A DNA stretch of 64,000 nt, taken from the NCBI RefSeq assembly GCF_000262345.1, contig NZ_AJTQ01000370.1:1-64000 (forward strand). Direction: 5' to 3'. The notes under the pieces are model-generated. The model was not told the DNA's origin. It ran no database searches and saw only the letters and a list, made by a program, of their open reading frames with translations. Positions 27,280 through 36,943 of this stretch are shown in pieces. Each line of letters starts with the position of its first letter. Position 1 is the first letter of the stretch. Position numbers and translations under genes: made by a program. The stretch comes from Streptomyces xiaopingdaonensis. Lineage in GTDB: Bacteria; Actinomycetota; Actinomycetes; Streptomycetales; Streptomycetaceae.

Positions 27280-28569
27280 ATGGACCGCCTCACGATCGAG
27301 GAAGTCCGCCTCACCCCCGTCCTCGTCGCCGACCCGCCGCTCCTCAACACCCAGGGGCTCCACCAGCCCTACACGCCGAGGCTCGTCGTCGAAGTCCGCA
27401 CCGCAGGCGGGCACTCGGGCGTCGGCGAGACGTACGGAGACACCAAGTACCTCGCGCCGGCACGGAAGTTGGCGGAACGGCTGCCGGGCCGGAGCGTCAG
27501 GGACGTGAACGCGCTCCTCGCCATGGCCGGCGAACTCCCCGTGTCCGGCACCGGGTTGAGCGATTCGGTCGACGTCGGCGGCCTGCGCGGAGTGCAGACG
27601 GCGGAGAAGCTCCGGCTCTCGGTCGCCTCCGCGTTCGAGGTCGCCTGCCTCGACGCGCTCGGCCACGCCCTGGGCGAGCCCGTGCACGCGCTCCTCGGCG
27701 GCCGCGTACGGGACACCGTCGAGTACGCCGCCTACCTCTTCTACCGCCACGCCCGGCACCCCGACGACGCGGGCGAGCCGGACGACTGGGGCGACGCGCT
27801 CGACGCCCCCGGCGTCGTCGCGCAGGCCCGCCTCCTCGCGGAGCGGTACGGCTTCCGCTCGTTCAAGCTCAAGGGCGGCGTCCTCCCACCGGACGAGGAA
27901 GTGGCGGCGGTCCGGGCGCTGGCGGCCGAGTTCCCCGGCAGCCCCCTCCGCCTCGACCCCAACGGAGCCTGGACGGTGGCGACTTCCCTCCGCGTCGCGG
28001 ACGAGCTCCGGGACGTCCTGGAGTACCTGGAGGACCCGACGAGCGGCACGGAGGCCATGGCGGCCGTCGCCGCGGAGACCCGCGTACCGCTCGCCACCAA
28101 CATGTGCGTCACCACCCGCGGAGAGATACCCGAGGCGTTCACGCGCGGCGCCGTGCAGGTCGTCCTCAGCGACCACCACTACTGGGGCGGCCTGCGCCGC
28201 ACCCTCGAACTCGCCGCCGTCTGCCGGACGTTCGGCGTCGGCCTCGCGATGCACTCCAACACCCACCTCGGCATCAGCCTCGCGGCGATGACGCAGGTCG
28301 CCTCCGTCGTCCCCGATCTCCACCACACGTGCGACACCCACTACCCGTGGCAGAGCGAGGACGTCCTCACCGCACGCGTCCCCCTCGCCTCGGGCCGGGT
28401 CCGGGTGAGCGACGCACCAGGGCTCGGCGTCGCCCTCGACCGGGACGCGCTCGCCCGCCTCCACCGCCGCTGGCGCGAGGACGACGGCACCCACAGGGAC
28501 CGCGACGACGCGGCCGCCATGCGGCGCCTCGTGCCCGGCTGGGACGCCCCCGCCGTCCCCCGCTGGTGA
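27280..28569 (+). CDS. Enolase-superfamily dehydratase, glucarate dehydratase-like
   Basis: The protein has 429 residues from an ATG preceded by GGAAGGAG. It belongs to the mandelate-racemase/glucarate-dehydratase branch of the enolase superfamily. The base motif is FKLKGG (K-x-K) near residue 198. Metal ligands follow in LDPNGAW, LEDPTSG and TNMCVTT, and the catalytic His lies in MHSNTHLGISLA near residue 328. It would dehydrate an aldarate such as D-glucarate, but the substrate cannot be fixed without the neighbourhood, which offers no catabolic partner. It ends four bases before the convergent GH4 gene. Confidence 0.88.
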   Translation: MDRLTIEEVRLTPVLVADPPLLNTQGLHQPYTPRLVVEVRTAGGHSGVGETYGDTKYLAPARKLAERLPGRSVRDVNALLAMAGELPVSGTGLSDSVDVGGLRGVQTAEKLRLSVASAFEVACLDALGHALGEPVHALLGGRVRDTVEYAAYLFYRHARHPDDAGEPDDWGDALDAPGVVAQARLLAERYGFRSFKLKGGVLPPDEEVAAVRALAAEFPGSPLRLDPNGAWTVATSLRVADELRDVLEYLEDPTSGTEAMAAVAAETRVPLATNMCVTTRGEIPEAFTRGAVQVVLSDHHYWGGLRRTLELAAVCRTFGVGLAMHSNTHLGISLAAMTQVASVVPDLHHTCDTHYPWQSEDVLTARVPLASGRVRVSDAPGLGVALDRDALARLHRRWREDDGTHRDRDDAAAMRRLVPGWDAPAVPRW

Positions 28570-28573
28570 GCCG

Positions 28574-29902
28574 TCACCAGCCGGCGCGCTCCAGAATCCG
28601 CGCGGCGGCGGCCGGCGAGTCCACGAGCGGATGGAGACCGAGCGCCCGCAGCGCGAGCTGCCGCGACGACGTCAACGCGGCCTCGACGGTGGCGAGTTCG
28701 ACCTCCTTGACCTGCGCGACGAGCCCCTGCTGAGCCCCGTCGAGCGTCGCGGCGCCCAGTGGGCGAGGCCCGTCCGCACCGATCTCGCAGACGGTCTCGA
28801 CGATCGCCCCGTCCGAAAGCGCCGGCACCGCACCGCGGTTGGGCACGTTGAGCACCAGCCGCGCCGACCGCCCGCCGGAGAGGGCCCGCATCAGCGCCAT
28901 CGCCACCGCGTCGTACCCGCCGCCTTCGAGGTCGCAGGTGTCGCGCTGCCAACCGCCGCCCGCGGCACGGCTGTCGGCGAGGTAGGTCTCCTCGCGCTGC
29001 TGCCGCGTCGCCTCCCACCGGCGGAGCGCCTCGCGCGGTGGGGCGTCGGCGGCGCCGTCGAAGAACTCGCCCTGCTGGCGCCTGAGGAACTCGCCGCGGG
29101 TCTCCCCCGCGGCCTGCACCGAACGGAGCGTCTCGCGGCGGAAGTAGTAGTAGTGGAGGTACTCGTTGGGCAGCGCTCCGAGGGCCGCGAGCCACTGGGC
29201 GCCGAAGAGCCTGCCCTCCTCGAAGGAGGCGAGCGCCGCGGGGTCGGAGAGCAGCGTCGGAAGCAGCTCCCCGCGCTCCGGATCGCGCAACGAGCCCAGC
29301 CAGCCGAGGTGGTTGAGGCCGGTGTACGCGTACTCGACGCCGTCCGGGTCCGCGCCGGCCGCCCGCGCCGCGCGGCGCACGAGACCGACGGGCGAGTCGC
29401 AGATGCCGATCACCCGCTCCCCCAGCACGCGCGCCATCGCCTCGGTGACGACCCCGGCCGGGTTGGTGAAGTTGATGACCCACGCCCCCGGCGCCACCGC
29501 GCGCACCCGCTCCGCGATCCCGACCGCGACCGGCACCGTCCGCAGCCCGTAGAGCACGCCGCCCGCGCCCACCGTCTCCTGCCCGAGCACCCCTTCGGCG
29601 AGCGGCACCCGCTCGTCCTGCACCCGTCCCTCGGTACCGCCGACGCGGATCGCGGAGAAGACGAAGTCGGAGCCGCGCAGCGCCTCGTCCAACTCCCGCT
29701 CCACGCGCACCGCGGGCGCCTCGGAGACCCCCTCGGCCTGCGCGGCGAGGATCGATTCGACGACGCCGAGGCGCGCCGAGTCGGTGTCGTACAGCACGAG
29801 TTCGGTGATCCGGGGTGCCGCTCCCGAGCGCGCGTCGGCGAGCAGCGCCGCGTGGACCAGCGGGACGCGGAAGCCGCCCCCGCCGAGAATCGTCAACCTC
29901 AC
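28574..29902 (-). CDS. Family 4 glycosidase (6-phospho-beta-glucosidase type)
   Basis: From the GTG at 29902 the product has 442 residues. It starts with the NAD-binding loop LTILGGGGFRVPLVHAALLA. The GH4 markers are NFTNPAGV near residue 145, GICDSPVGL (Cys metal ligand) near residue 170, and GLNHLGW (His ligand) near residue 199. GH4 enzymes cleave glycosides by an NAD- and Mn-dependent redox mechanism, often on 6-phosphorylated sugars. The kinase gene is divergent, so the two share a regulatory region of about 150 bases. Whether the substrate is truly phosphorylated is uncertain in an organism that imports most glycosides by ABC systems. Confidence 0.9.
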   Translation of the reverse strand: MRLTILGGGGFRVPLVHAALLADARSGAAPRITELVLYDTDSARLGVVESILAAQAEGVSEAPAVRVERELDEALRGSDFVFSAIRVGGTEGRVQDERVPLAEGVLGQETVGAGGVLYGLRTVPVAVGIAERVRAVAPGAWVINFTNPAGVVTEAMARVLGERVIGICDSPVGLVRRAARAAGADPDGVEYAYTGLNHLGWLGSLRDPERGELLPTLLSDPAALASFEEGRLFGAQWLAALGALPNEYLHYYYFRRETLRSVQAAGETRGEFLRRQQGEFFDGAADAPPREALRRWEATRQQREETYLADSRAAGGGWQRDTCDLEGGGYDAVAMALMRALSGGRSARLVLNVPNRGAVPALSDGAIVETVCEIGADGPRPLGAATLDGAQQGLVAQVKEVELATVEAALTSSRQLALRALGLHPLVDSPAAAARILERAGW

Positions 29903-30055
29903 GGGCGCGAACGTACCACCGCACGGGGGCGTATCCCGGGCCGCGCCGGTTACGTTGGGCAGGACGGCCGCCCCGCGAGGGCGGTCCGGCGTACCCTCGG
30001 CGTCCCGCGTCCCGCGCGGGCACGCCCAGGCGAGACGGAGAGCGAGGCGGGCACG

Positions 30056-31228
30056 GTGAGCACCCCGGCAGCAGGCGGCGAGACGGCGCTGCGGAGCACG
30101 CTCCGCGCGACACCCCAGCGCGGCCCCGAACGCTGCCGCGGCTTCGACCCGCTCGCCGCCGTGCGGGACGAGTCGGCCCCCGCCTGGGACGTGTACGTCA
30201 CCGGCACCGTCTTCCTCGACATCGTCTTCACCGGGCTCGACTCGGCGCCCGTCCGCGGCACCGAGTCCTGGGCGCGGGGCATGGGTTCGAGTCCGGGCGG
30301 CATCGCCAACATGGCGACCGCACTCGCCCGCCTCGGCCTCCGCACCTCCCTCGCCGCCGCCTTCGGCGACGACATGTACGGCGACCACTGCCGCGACGTC
30401 CTGGAGCACAGCGAAGGCATCGACCTCGCCCTCTCGCACACCGTCCCCGGCTGGCACTCCCCCGTCACCGTCTCCATGGCGTACGACGGCGAGCGGACGA
30501 TGGTCTCGCACGGCCACGAGGCGCCCGCGAAGGAGGCGAGCGCCTACGACCCGGACGCGCCCCCGTGCCCGCCCCCGGCACGCGCCTGCGTCGCCTCGCT
30601 GGTCCCCGGGCGCCCACAAAAGTGGATCGCGACGGCCGCCCGTTCGGGCAGCCTCGTCTTCGCCGATGTCGGCTGGGACGAGACCGGCGCCTGGAGCCTG
30701 CGCGCCCTCGCGGACCTGAAGCACTGCGAGGCGTTCCTCCCCAACGCCGCCGAGGCCGTCCGCTACACGGGCAAGGACGACCCGCGCGCGGCGGCGCACG
30801 TCCTCTCCGAGTACGTACCGCTCGCGGTCGTCACGCTGGGCAGGGAGGGCGCCTACGCCGTCGACGGACGCACGGGCGAGTCGGCCGAAGTGCCGGGCGT
30901 CGCCGTGGAGGCGCTCGACACCACGGGCGCGGGGGACGTCTTCGTTGCCGGGTTCGTCACGGGCAGCCTCGCCGGCTGGCCGCTGCGCGACCGCCTCGCC
31001 TTCGCCGCGCTGACGTCGGCGCTCTCCGTCCAGGAGTTCGGCGGCTCCCTCTCGGCTCCGGGCTGGCCGGAGATCGCCGCCTGGTGGCGCCGCCGCCGCA
31101 CCGAGTGCGGCAAGGCCGACCTCGGCCGGCACCGCTTCCTCGACGCGGTGCTCACCGCCGGCGCACCCGCGCGCCCGCTCCGTCGGGCGGTGCCGACGCT
31201 GGGCCTCCGCGGCGGGGACGAGGGGTGA
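30056..31228 (+). CDS. PfkB-family carbohydrate kinase
   Basis: From the GTG at 30056 the product has 390 residues. The two PfkB signatures are visible as SSPGGIANMATALARLGLRT near residue 80 and DTTGAGDVFVAGFVTGSL near residue 290, the latter with the catalytic Asp. Family members phosphorylate sugars or nucleosides. Divergence from the GH4 glycosidase gene suggests a shared sugar pathway: the kinase could phosphorylate the sugar that the glycosidase releases or requires. The N-terminal 45 residues are an extension not needed for the fold. The sugar is unknown. Confidence 0.88.
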   Translation: MSTPAAGGETALRSTLRATPQRGPERCRGFDPLAAVRDESAPAWDVYVTGTVFLDIVFTGLDSAPVRGTESWARGMGSSPGGIANMATALARLGLRTSLAAAFGDDMYGDHCRDVLEHSEGIDLALSHTVPGWHSPVTVSMAYDGERTMVSHGHEAPAKEASAYDPDAPPCPPPARACVASLVPGRPQKWIATAARSGSLVFADVGWDETGAWSLRALADLKHCEAFLPNAAEAVRYTGKDDPRAAAHVLSEYVPLAVVTLGREGAYAVDGRTGESAEVPGVAVEALDTTGAGDVFVAGFVTGSLAGWPLRDRLAFAALTSALSVQEFGGSLSAPGWPEIAAWWRRRRTECGKADLGRHRFLDAVLTAGAPARPLRRAVPTLGLRGGDEG

Positions 31229-31402
31229 GGGTGCGTCCCGCGGCCGCGCCTTCCGCAACCGGTACGACCGGAGCCGCGGGATGTGGAAATGCCTTTCTTG
31301 CCGTGTCGGCACCCGGCGTACCCTTGGTGGCCGAGAGTTCGACCGGCCGGTCGCGCGACAGCCGCAGGACAAGAGAGGGATGAGCTGGCCCCCGGGCCGC
31401 CC

Positions 31403-33601
31403 ATGACACAGACATCACCCAGGCAAGCCGGGTCCGAGCAGGCGAGGGCCCACTTCACCGTGCCGCCCAAGCACCCGATGGTCAGCGTGCTCGGCTCGGG
31501 TGACGCACTGCTCCGAGTGATCGAGGACGCGTTCCCCGCCACCGACATCCACGTCCGCGGAAACGAGATCACGGCCACGGGCGACCCGGCCGAAGTCGCC
31601 CTCGTCCAGCGCCTCTTCGACGAGATGATGCTCGTCCTGCGCACGGGCCAGCCGATGACCGAGGACGCCGTGGAACGCTCGATCGCGATGCTCCGGGGCG
31701 GCAACAGCGGCGAGGCGCCGGCGGAGGAGTCCCCCGCCGAGGTGCTCACCCAGAACATCCTCTCCAGCCGCGGCCGCACCATCCGTCCCAAGACGCTCAA
31801 CCAGAAGCGGTACGTCGACGCCATCGACACGCACACGGTCGTCTTCGGCATCGGCCCCGCCGGCACGGGCAAGACCTACCTCGCCATGGCGAAGGCCGTG
31901 CAGGCTCTCCAGTCGAAGCAGGTCACGCGGATCATCCTCACCCGCCCCGCGGTCGAGGCCGGCGAACGCCTCGGCTTCCTCCCCGGCACCCTCTACGAGA
32001 AGATCGACCCGTACCTGCGCCCCCTGTACGACGCGCTCCACGACATGCTCGACCCGGACTCCATCCCCCGCCTGATGGCCGCCGGCACGATCGAGGTGGC
32101 ACCGCTGGCTTACATGCGCGGCCGGGCCCAACCCGTCTTCTCCAAGGTGCTGACCCCGGACGGGTTCCGGCCCATCGGCGACCTCGCCGTCGGCGACCTC
32201 GTCGTAGGCTCCAACGGCGAGCCGACGCCGGTGCTCGGCGTGTATCCACAGGGTGAAAAAGACATCTACCGGGTCACGGCACAGGACGGCTCATGGACGC
32301 TGTGCTGCGGCGAGCACCTGTGGACCGTCAGGACGGCTTCCGATCGGCGACGCAGCCGCCCCTGGCGGGTCCTGGAGACGCAGGAGATGATCGGCAACCT
32401 CCGTGCAGCACACGCACGTCGGTACGAACTGCCGCTGCTCTCCGCTCCGGTGGCATACCCCGAGCGGGACGTGCCCATAGCCCCATACGCACTCGGGCTC
32501 CTGCTGGGAGACGGCTGCCTCACCGGATCGACGACGCCTTCGTTCTCCACCACCGACCCCGAGTTGGCGACCGCCCTCGAAGCGGCCCTGCCCGGAGTGC
32601 AGCTGCGGCACAAGGGAGGGGCGGACTACGTCATCAACCGCGTCAGGCAATCCGGCGACGTAGTGACCTTGGAGAACCCGGTCACGGGCATGCTGCGGGA
32701 GATGGACCTCCTGGGCACCCGCTCTTGCAGCAAGTTCGTCCCGGACGACTACCTGCACAACTCCGCCGAGGTGCGGCTCGCGGTCCTGCAGGGGCTGCTC
32801 GACTCCGACGGCGGCCCGGTCACCCGGCAAGAGCGGACCTGCCGGGTGCAGTTCACGACCACCTCCATCCTGCTGCGGGACGACGTGATCTCGCTGGTGC
32901 AGTCCCTGGGCGGGGTCGCGTACACGCGTCGTCGCGAAGCGGCCGGACGCACGCCGGGGCACGCAGGCGGCCGGGACGTGAACTACCGGCGGGACACGCA
33001 CCTCGTGGACATCCGGCTCCCCGAGGGGATCGAGCCGTTCCGGCTGGCCCGCAAGCGGGACGCGTACCGCGAGGCCGGCGGCGGGGGCTCTCCGAGACGG
33101 CACATCGACAGCATCGAACCGGCGGGGCGCGAGGAGACGGTGTGCATCCAGGTGGCCGCCGCCGACTCGCTCTACGTCACCGAGGGCCACCTGCTGACGC
33201 ACAACACCCTCAATGACGCGTTCATCATTCTCGACGAGGCGCAGAACACGAACCCCGAGCAGATGAAGATGTTCCTCACCCGCCTCGGGTTCGACTCCAA
33301 GATCGTCGTCACCGGCGACGTCACCCAGGTCGACCTCCCCGGCGGCACCAAGAGCGGCCTCCGCCAGGTGCAGGAGATCCTCGGCGACGTCGAGGGGGTC
33401 CACTTCTCCGAGCTCTCCAGCACCGACGTGGTCCGCCACAAGCTCGTCGGCCGGATCGTCGACGCCTACGACCGCTACGACCACCGCGCCGAGGAGGCCC
33501 GCCGCAGCGAGCCCGCCGAGCACCCGGGCGAGCATCCGCCCGCCGGGCCCGCGCGCGGCGGCGGCTCCGGTTCGGGCAAGGGACAGAGGAAGCAGCCGTA
33601 A
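31403..33601 (+). CDS. phoH: PhoH-family ATPase interrupted by an in-frame intein
   Basis: The precursor has 732 residues. Removing the 360-residue intein leaves a normal 372-residue PhoH. The N-terminal part has a KH-like fold ([20 protein letters not shown]). The ATPase has Walker [14 protein letters not shown] near residue 150, [16 protein letters not shown], and after the intein the Walker B region [11 protein letters not shown] and [17 protein letters not shown]. PhoH2-like proteins act in RNA metabolism with YbeY, whose gene follows after five bases. The intein splits the conserved MRGR/TLNDAF junction, so splicing is needed for activity. The ATG at 31403 matches the family start (MTQTSP). 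The extein tail is Gly/Arg-rich. Confidence 0.96.
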   Translation: MTQTSPRQAGSEQARAHFTVPPKHPMVSVLGSGDALLRVIEDAFPATDIHVRGNEITATGDPAEVALVQRLFDEMMLVLRTGQPMTEDAVERSIAMLRGGNSGEAPAEESPAEVLTQNILSSRGRTIRPKTLNQKRYVDAIDTHTVVFGIGPAGTGKTYLAMAKAVQALQSKQVTRIILTRPAVEAGERLGFLPGTLYEKIDPYLRPLYDALHDMLDPDSIPRLMAAGTIEVAPLAYMRGRAQPVFSKVLTPDGFRPIGDLAVGDLVVGSNGEPTPVLGVYPQGEKDIYRVTAQDGSWTLCCGEHLWTVRTASDRRRSRPWRVLETQEMIGNLRAAHARRYELPLLSAPVAYPERDVPIAPYALGLLLGDGCLTGSTTPSFSTTDPELATALEAALPGVQLRHKGGADYVINRVRQSGDVVTLENPVTGMLREMDLLGTRSCSKFVPDDYLHNSAEVRLAVLQGLLDSDGGPVTRQERTCRVQFTTTSILLRDDVISLVQSLGGVAYTRRREAAGRTPGHAGGRDVNYRRDTHLVDIRLPEGIEPFRLARKRDAYREAGGGGSPRRHIDSIEPAGREETVCIQVAAADSLYVTEGHLLTHNTLNDAFIILDEAQNTNPEQMKMFLTRLGFDSKIVVTGDVTQVDLPGGTKSGLRQVQEILGDVEGVHFSELSSTDVVRHKLVGRIVDAYDRYDHRAEEARRSEPAEHPGEHPPAGPARGGGSGSGKGQRKQP
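32126..33205 (+). mobile_element. Intein with LAGLIDADG endonuclease inside PhoH, class 3-like
   Basis: The insert encodes 360 residues between Arg of MRGR and Thr of TLNDAF. It starts [20 protein letters not shown] (splicing block A, with Ala instead of Cys/Ser at position 1). Block B is [10 protein letters not shown]. The two LAGLIDADG-type motifs are [10 protein letters not shown] near residue 123 and [10 protein letters not shown] near residue 222. It ends [10 protein letters not shown], then Thr as the +1 residue. Trp66 in block B, Cys340 in block F (TVCIQV) and Thr358 in block G fit the W-C-T triad of class 3 inteins, which use the block F cysteine as first nucleophile. The homing endonuclease looks intact. 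Boundaries are exact from alignment with the uninterrupted PhoH motif as remembered. Confidence 0.92.
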
Positions 33602-33606
33602 AGCAC

Positions 33607-34107
33607 ATGTCGATCGACGTCAACAACGAGTCCGGCACCGCCGTCGACGAGCAGGCGCTCCTCGACCTCACCCGCTACGCGCTCGCCCGGATGCGCATCC
33701 ACCCCCTCTCCGAACTCTCGGTGATCGTCGTGGACGCGGCCGCGATGGAGCAGCTCCACCTCCAGTGGATGGACCTCCCGGGGCCCACCGACGTGATGTC
33801 CTTCCCCATGGACGAGCTCCGCCCGCCCGCCCGGGACGAGGAGGACCCGCCGCAGGGCCTCCTCGGGGACATCGTCCTCTGCCCCGAGGTCGCCGAACGG
33901 CAGGGCGCCGAGGCGCCCACCGGCCACTCGATGGACGAGGAACTCCAACTCCTCACCGTCCACGGCGTGTTGCACCTCCTCGGGTACGACCACGAGGAGC
34001 CCGCCGAGCAGGCCGAGATGTTCGGCCTCCAGGCGGCGATCGTCGACGGCTGGCGGGCCGAGCAGGGCCTCACGGGCCCCTCCCCCGCACCGACCACGAC
34101 CTCATGA
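33607..34107 (+). CDS. ybeY: Endoribonuclease YbeY (rRNA maturation)
   Basis: The protein has 166 residues. The metal-binding motif [14 protein letters not shown] (H-x3-H-x5-H) lies near residue 118, and DVMSFPMDE near residue 61 is the other conserved block. YbeY takes part in 16S rRNA 3'-end processing and ribosome quality control. It starts five bases after phoH and overlaps the next gene by four bases (ATGA), so the three genes are one operon. Confidence 0.97.
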   Translation: MSIDVNNESGTAVDEQALLDLTRYALARMRIHPLSELSVIVVDAAAMEQLHLQWMDLPGPTDVMSFPMDELRPPARDEEDPPQGLLGDIVLCPEVAERQGAEAPTGHSMDEELQLLTVHGVLHLLGYDHEEPAEQAEMFGLQAAIVDGWRAEQGLTGPSPAPTTTS

Positions 34108-35444
34108 GCGCTTCCGTACTCGCGGCGGCGGTCCTCCTGGTGGTCGTCGCCTGGCTCGCCGCCTGCGCCGAGGCCGGACTGGCGCGGACCACCGGCTTCC
34201 GCGCGGACGAGGCCGTCCGGCAGGGCCGCGGCGGCAGCGAGCGCCTCGCCGCCGTCGCCGCCGACCCCGTGCGCTACCTCAACCTCGCGCTGCTCCTCCG
34301 CGTCGCCTGCGAGACGGCGGCGTGCGCCGTGGTGACCTACGGCTGCCTCCAGTACTTCGAGGAGAGCTGGCAGGCGCTCACCGTCGCCATCGTCGTGATG
34401 CTCCTCGTCTCGTACGTCGCCATCGGGGTCTCGCCCCGCACCATCGGCCGCCAGCACCCGCTCGGCACCGCCACCCTCGCCTCGTACGTACTGCTGCCGC
34501 TCGCCCGCATCCTCGGCCCGCTGACGCAACTGCTGATCCTCCTCGGCAACGCCTTCACGCCCGGAAAAGGCTTCCGCAGGGGCCCGTTCGCGAGCGAGGC
34601 CGAGCTGCGCGCCATGGTCGACCTCGCCGAGCAGGAGTCGCTGATCGAGGCGGAGGAGCGGAAGATGGTCCACTCCGTCTTCCAGCTCGGCGACACCCTG
34701 GTGCGCGAGGTGATGGTGCCGCGCACGGACCTGGTCACCATCGAGCGGTTCAAGTCGATCAGGCAGGCGCTGACGCTGGCGCTGCGCTCGGGGTTCTCGC
34801 GCATCCCCGTCGTCGGCGAGAACGAGGACGACGTCCTCGGCGTCGTCTACCTCAAGGACCTCTCGCGCCGGGTCCACATCAACCGGGACTCCGAGTCGGA
34901 GCAGGTCTCCACCGTCATGCGCCCCGCGACCTTCGTCCCCGACACGAAGAACGCGGGCGAGCTCCTCCGGGAGATGCAGCGGGACCGCACCCATGTGGCG
35001 GTCGTCGTCGACGAGTACGGCGGCACCGCGGGCGTCGTCACGATCGAGGACATCCTGGAGGAGATCGTCGGCGAGATCACCGACGAGTACGACCGGGAGC
35101 TGCCCCCCGTCGAGGACCTCGGCGACGGCAGCCACCGCGTCACGGCCCGCCTCGACATCGGCGACCTGGAGGAGCTCTACGGCCTCACGGGTCTCGACAC
35201 CGAGGACGTGGAGACCGTCGGCGGGCTGCTGGCGAAGGAGTTGGGGCGCGTGCCGATCGCCGGGGCCGGCACCGTCGTCGACGTCTCCGGGGACCGCTCG
35301 GACCCGGAGCTGACGGGGCTCCGCCTGACGGCCGAGTCGCCCGCGGGGCGCCGCAACCGGATCATGACGGTCCTCGTCGAACCGGTGCGGGAGGCCGAAC
35401 CGGCCGCCCTCGACCGCGGCGCCGACACGGAGCCCTCCGCCTGA
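34104..35444 (+). CDS. CorC/CNNM-type membrane protein with CBS domains (hemolysin family)
   Basis: The protein has 446 residues from an ATG overlapping the ybeY stop. The N-terminal DUF21 region has about four membrane segments, starting [20 protein letters not shown]. Then follow a CBS pair near residues 200-320 ([20 protein letters not shown] and [20 protein letters not shown]) and a C-terminal CorC-type domain ([19 protein letters not shown]). Such proteins are linked to magnesium or cobalt efflux; the hemolysin name is historical. Its place in the phoH-ybeY operon is conserved in actinobacteria. Confidence 0.93.
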   Translation: MSASVLAAAVLLVVVAWLAACAEAGLARTTGFRADEAVRQGRGGSERLAAVAADPVRYLNLALLLRVACETAACAVVTYGCLQYFEESWQALTVAIVVMLLVSYVAIGVSPRTIGRQHPLGTATLASYVLLPLARILGPLTQLLILLGNAFTPGKGFRRGPFASEAELRAMVDLAEQESLIEAEERKMVHSVFQLGDTLVREVMVPRTDLVTIERFKSIRQALTLALRSGFSRIPVVGENEDDVLGVVYLKDLSRRVHINRDSESEQVSTVMRPATFVPDTKNAGELLREMQRDRTHVAVVVDEYGGTAGVVTIEDILEEIVGEITDEYDRELPPVEDLGDGSHRVTARLDIGDLEELYGLTGLDTEDVETVGGLLAKELGRVPIAGAGTVVDVSGDRSDPELTGLRLTAESPAGRRNRIMTVLVEPVREAEPAALDRGADTEPSA

Positions 35445-35514
35445 CGCTCTCCCGCCGACGGGTCCGCGGCCCCGGAGAGCCGGCAGGCGGAGGCCGCCGC
35501 ATATGCTCGTCCCC

Positions 35515-35865
35515 ATGAGCGAGCAGGAGCTGGACGCCGAGGACCGCAAGATCGTCACCCTCGCCCGCAGTACCCGGGCGCGCAACGGCGTGCCCGAGGG
35601 CGCGGCAGTCCGCGACGAGACGGGACGCACCTACGTCGCAGGGACGGTCGACCTCCCCTCCCTCCAACTCTCCGCCCTCCGCACGGCGGTGGCGACGGCG
35701 GTCGCCTCGGGCGCCGAGTCCCTGGAGGCGGCCGCTGTCGTGACCGAGGCCACCGAGCCGCACCCGGACGACCTCGCCGCCGTCCACGACCTCGGCGGCG
35801 CCGCGACCCCCGTCCTGCTCGCGGGGCCGGACGGGCAGCTCCGTACCTCGGTGACCGCCGGCTGA
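35515..35865 (+). CDS. Cytidine-deaminase-like protein lacking zinc ligands
   Basis: The product has 116 residues from the ATG at 35515 (an upstream ATG at 35503 adds four). Its position between the CorC-type gene and era, and segments such as TLARSTRARNGVPEGAAVRD and DLPSLQLSALRTAVATAVAS, match a protein commonly annotated as cytidine deaminase in Streptomyces. The deaminase zinc motifs, a C/H-A-E and a P-C-x-x-C, are absent: there is no cysteine in the whole protein. It therefore cannot be a normal zinc deaminase and is better seen as a degenerate, perhaps structural, member. Confidence 0.75.
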   Translation: MSEQELDAEDRKIVTLARSTRARNGVPEGAAVRDETGRTYVAGTVDLPSLQLSALRTAVATAVASGAESLEAAAVVTEATEPHPDDLAAVHDLGGAATPVLLAGPDGQLRTSVTAG

Positions 35866-35926
35866 GGCGACGGGCAGCCGCCGCCCGCGGTCCGGCCACC
35901 CACGACGATCAGCGACAATGGGGCAC

Positions 35927-36886
35927 ATGAACGCATCCTCCGTCGCCCCAGAGGCCGCAGGCGCCTCCGAGGCCCCGTACCGCTCGGGCTTCGCCTGCTT
36001 CGTCGGCCGCCCCAACGCGGGCAAGTCCACGCTGACCAACGCTCTGGTGGGCACGAAGGTCGCGATCACCTCCAACCGCCCGCAGACCACCAGGCACACC
36101 GTCCGCGGCATCGTCCACCGCGACGACGGCCAGCTCATCCTCGTGGACACCCCTGGCCTCCACAAGCCGCGGACCCTCCTCGGCGAGCGCCTCAACGACG
36201 TGGTCCGCACCACGTGGGCGGAGGTCGACACGATCGGCTTCTGCCTGCCGGCCGACCAGAAGATCGGCCCGGGCGACCGCTACATCGCGACGGAACTGGC
36301 GCAGCTGAAGCGGACGCCGAAGGTCGCGGTGGTCACCAAGTCGGACCTCGTCGACTCGGAGGCGCTCGCCGCGCAGCTCCTCGCCGTCGAGAAGCTCGGT
36401 CAGGAGCTCGGTATCGAGTGGGCCGAGATCGTCCCCGTCTCGGCCGCCGGCGGCGAGCAGGTCGAGCTCCTCGCGCAGCTCCTCCTCCAGCTCCTCCCCG
36501 AGGGCCCGCCGCTCTACCCGGACGGCGACCTCACCGACGAGCCGGAGCAGGTGATGGTCGGCGAGCTGATCCGCGAGGCCGCGCTGGAGGGCGTACGGGA
36601 CGAACTGCCGCACTCCATCGCCGTGGTGGTCGAGGAGATGGTGCCGCGCGAGGGGCGTCCCGACGACAGACCGCTGCTCGACGTGCACGCCAACATCTAC
36701 ATCGAGCGCCCCAGCCAGAAGGGGATCGTCATCGGCCCCAAGGGCAAGCGCCTCAAGGAGGTCGGCACCGCCTCCCGGCAGCACATCGAGGCGCTGCTCG
36801 GCACGCCCGTCTACCTCGACCTGCACGTCAAGGTCGCCAAGGACTGGCAGCGGGACCCGCGCCAGCTCCGTAAGCTCGGCTTCTGA
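35927..36886 (+). CDS. era: GTPase Era
   Basis: From the ATG at 35927 the product has 319 residues (an in-frame ATG at 35918 is equally possible). The G motifs are GRPNAGKST near residue 24, DTPG near 72 and TKSD near 135 (the NKxD box with Thr for Asn, usual here). The C-terminal KH domain has GIVIGPKGKRLKEVG near residue 262. Era binds the 3' end of 16S rRNA during assembly of the small subunit, matching the ribosome-maturation theme of ybeY three genes upstream. Confidence 0.97.
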   Translation: MNASSVAPEAAGASEAPYRSGFACFVGRPNAGKSTLTNALVGTKVAITSNRPQTTRHTVRGIVHRDDGQLILVDTPGLHKPRTLLGERLNDVVRTTWAEVDTIGFCLPADQKIGPGDRYIATELAQLKRTPKVAVVTKSDLVDSEALAAQLLAVEKLGQELGIEWAEIVPVSAAGGEQVELLAQLLLQLLPEGPPLYPDGDLTDEPEQVMVGELIREAALEGVRDELPHSIAVVVEEMVPREGRPDDRPLLDVHANIYIERPSQKGIVIGPKGKRLKEVGTASRQHIEALLGTPVYLDLHVKVAKDWQRDPRQLRKLGF

Positions 36887-36943
36887 ACCGGAGAGCGGGC
36901 TGCCCCGAACGACCTGCGTCCAGGGCGAGTTGAGAGGACGACC

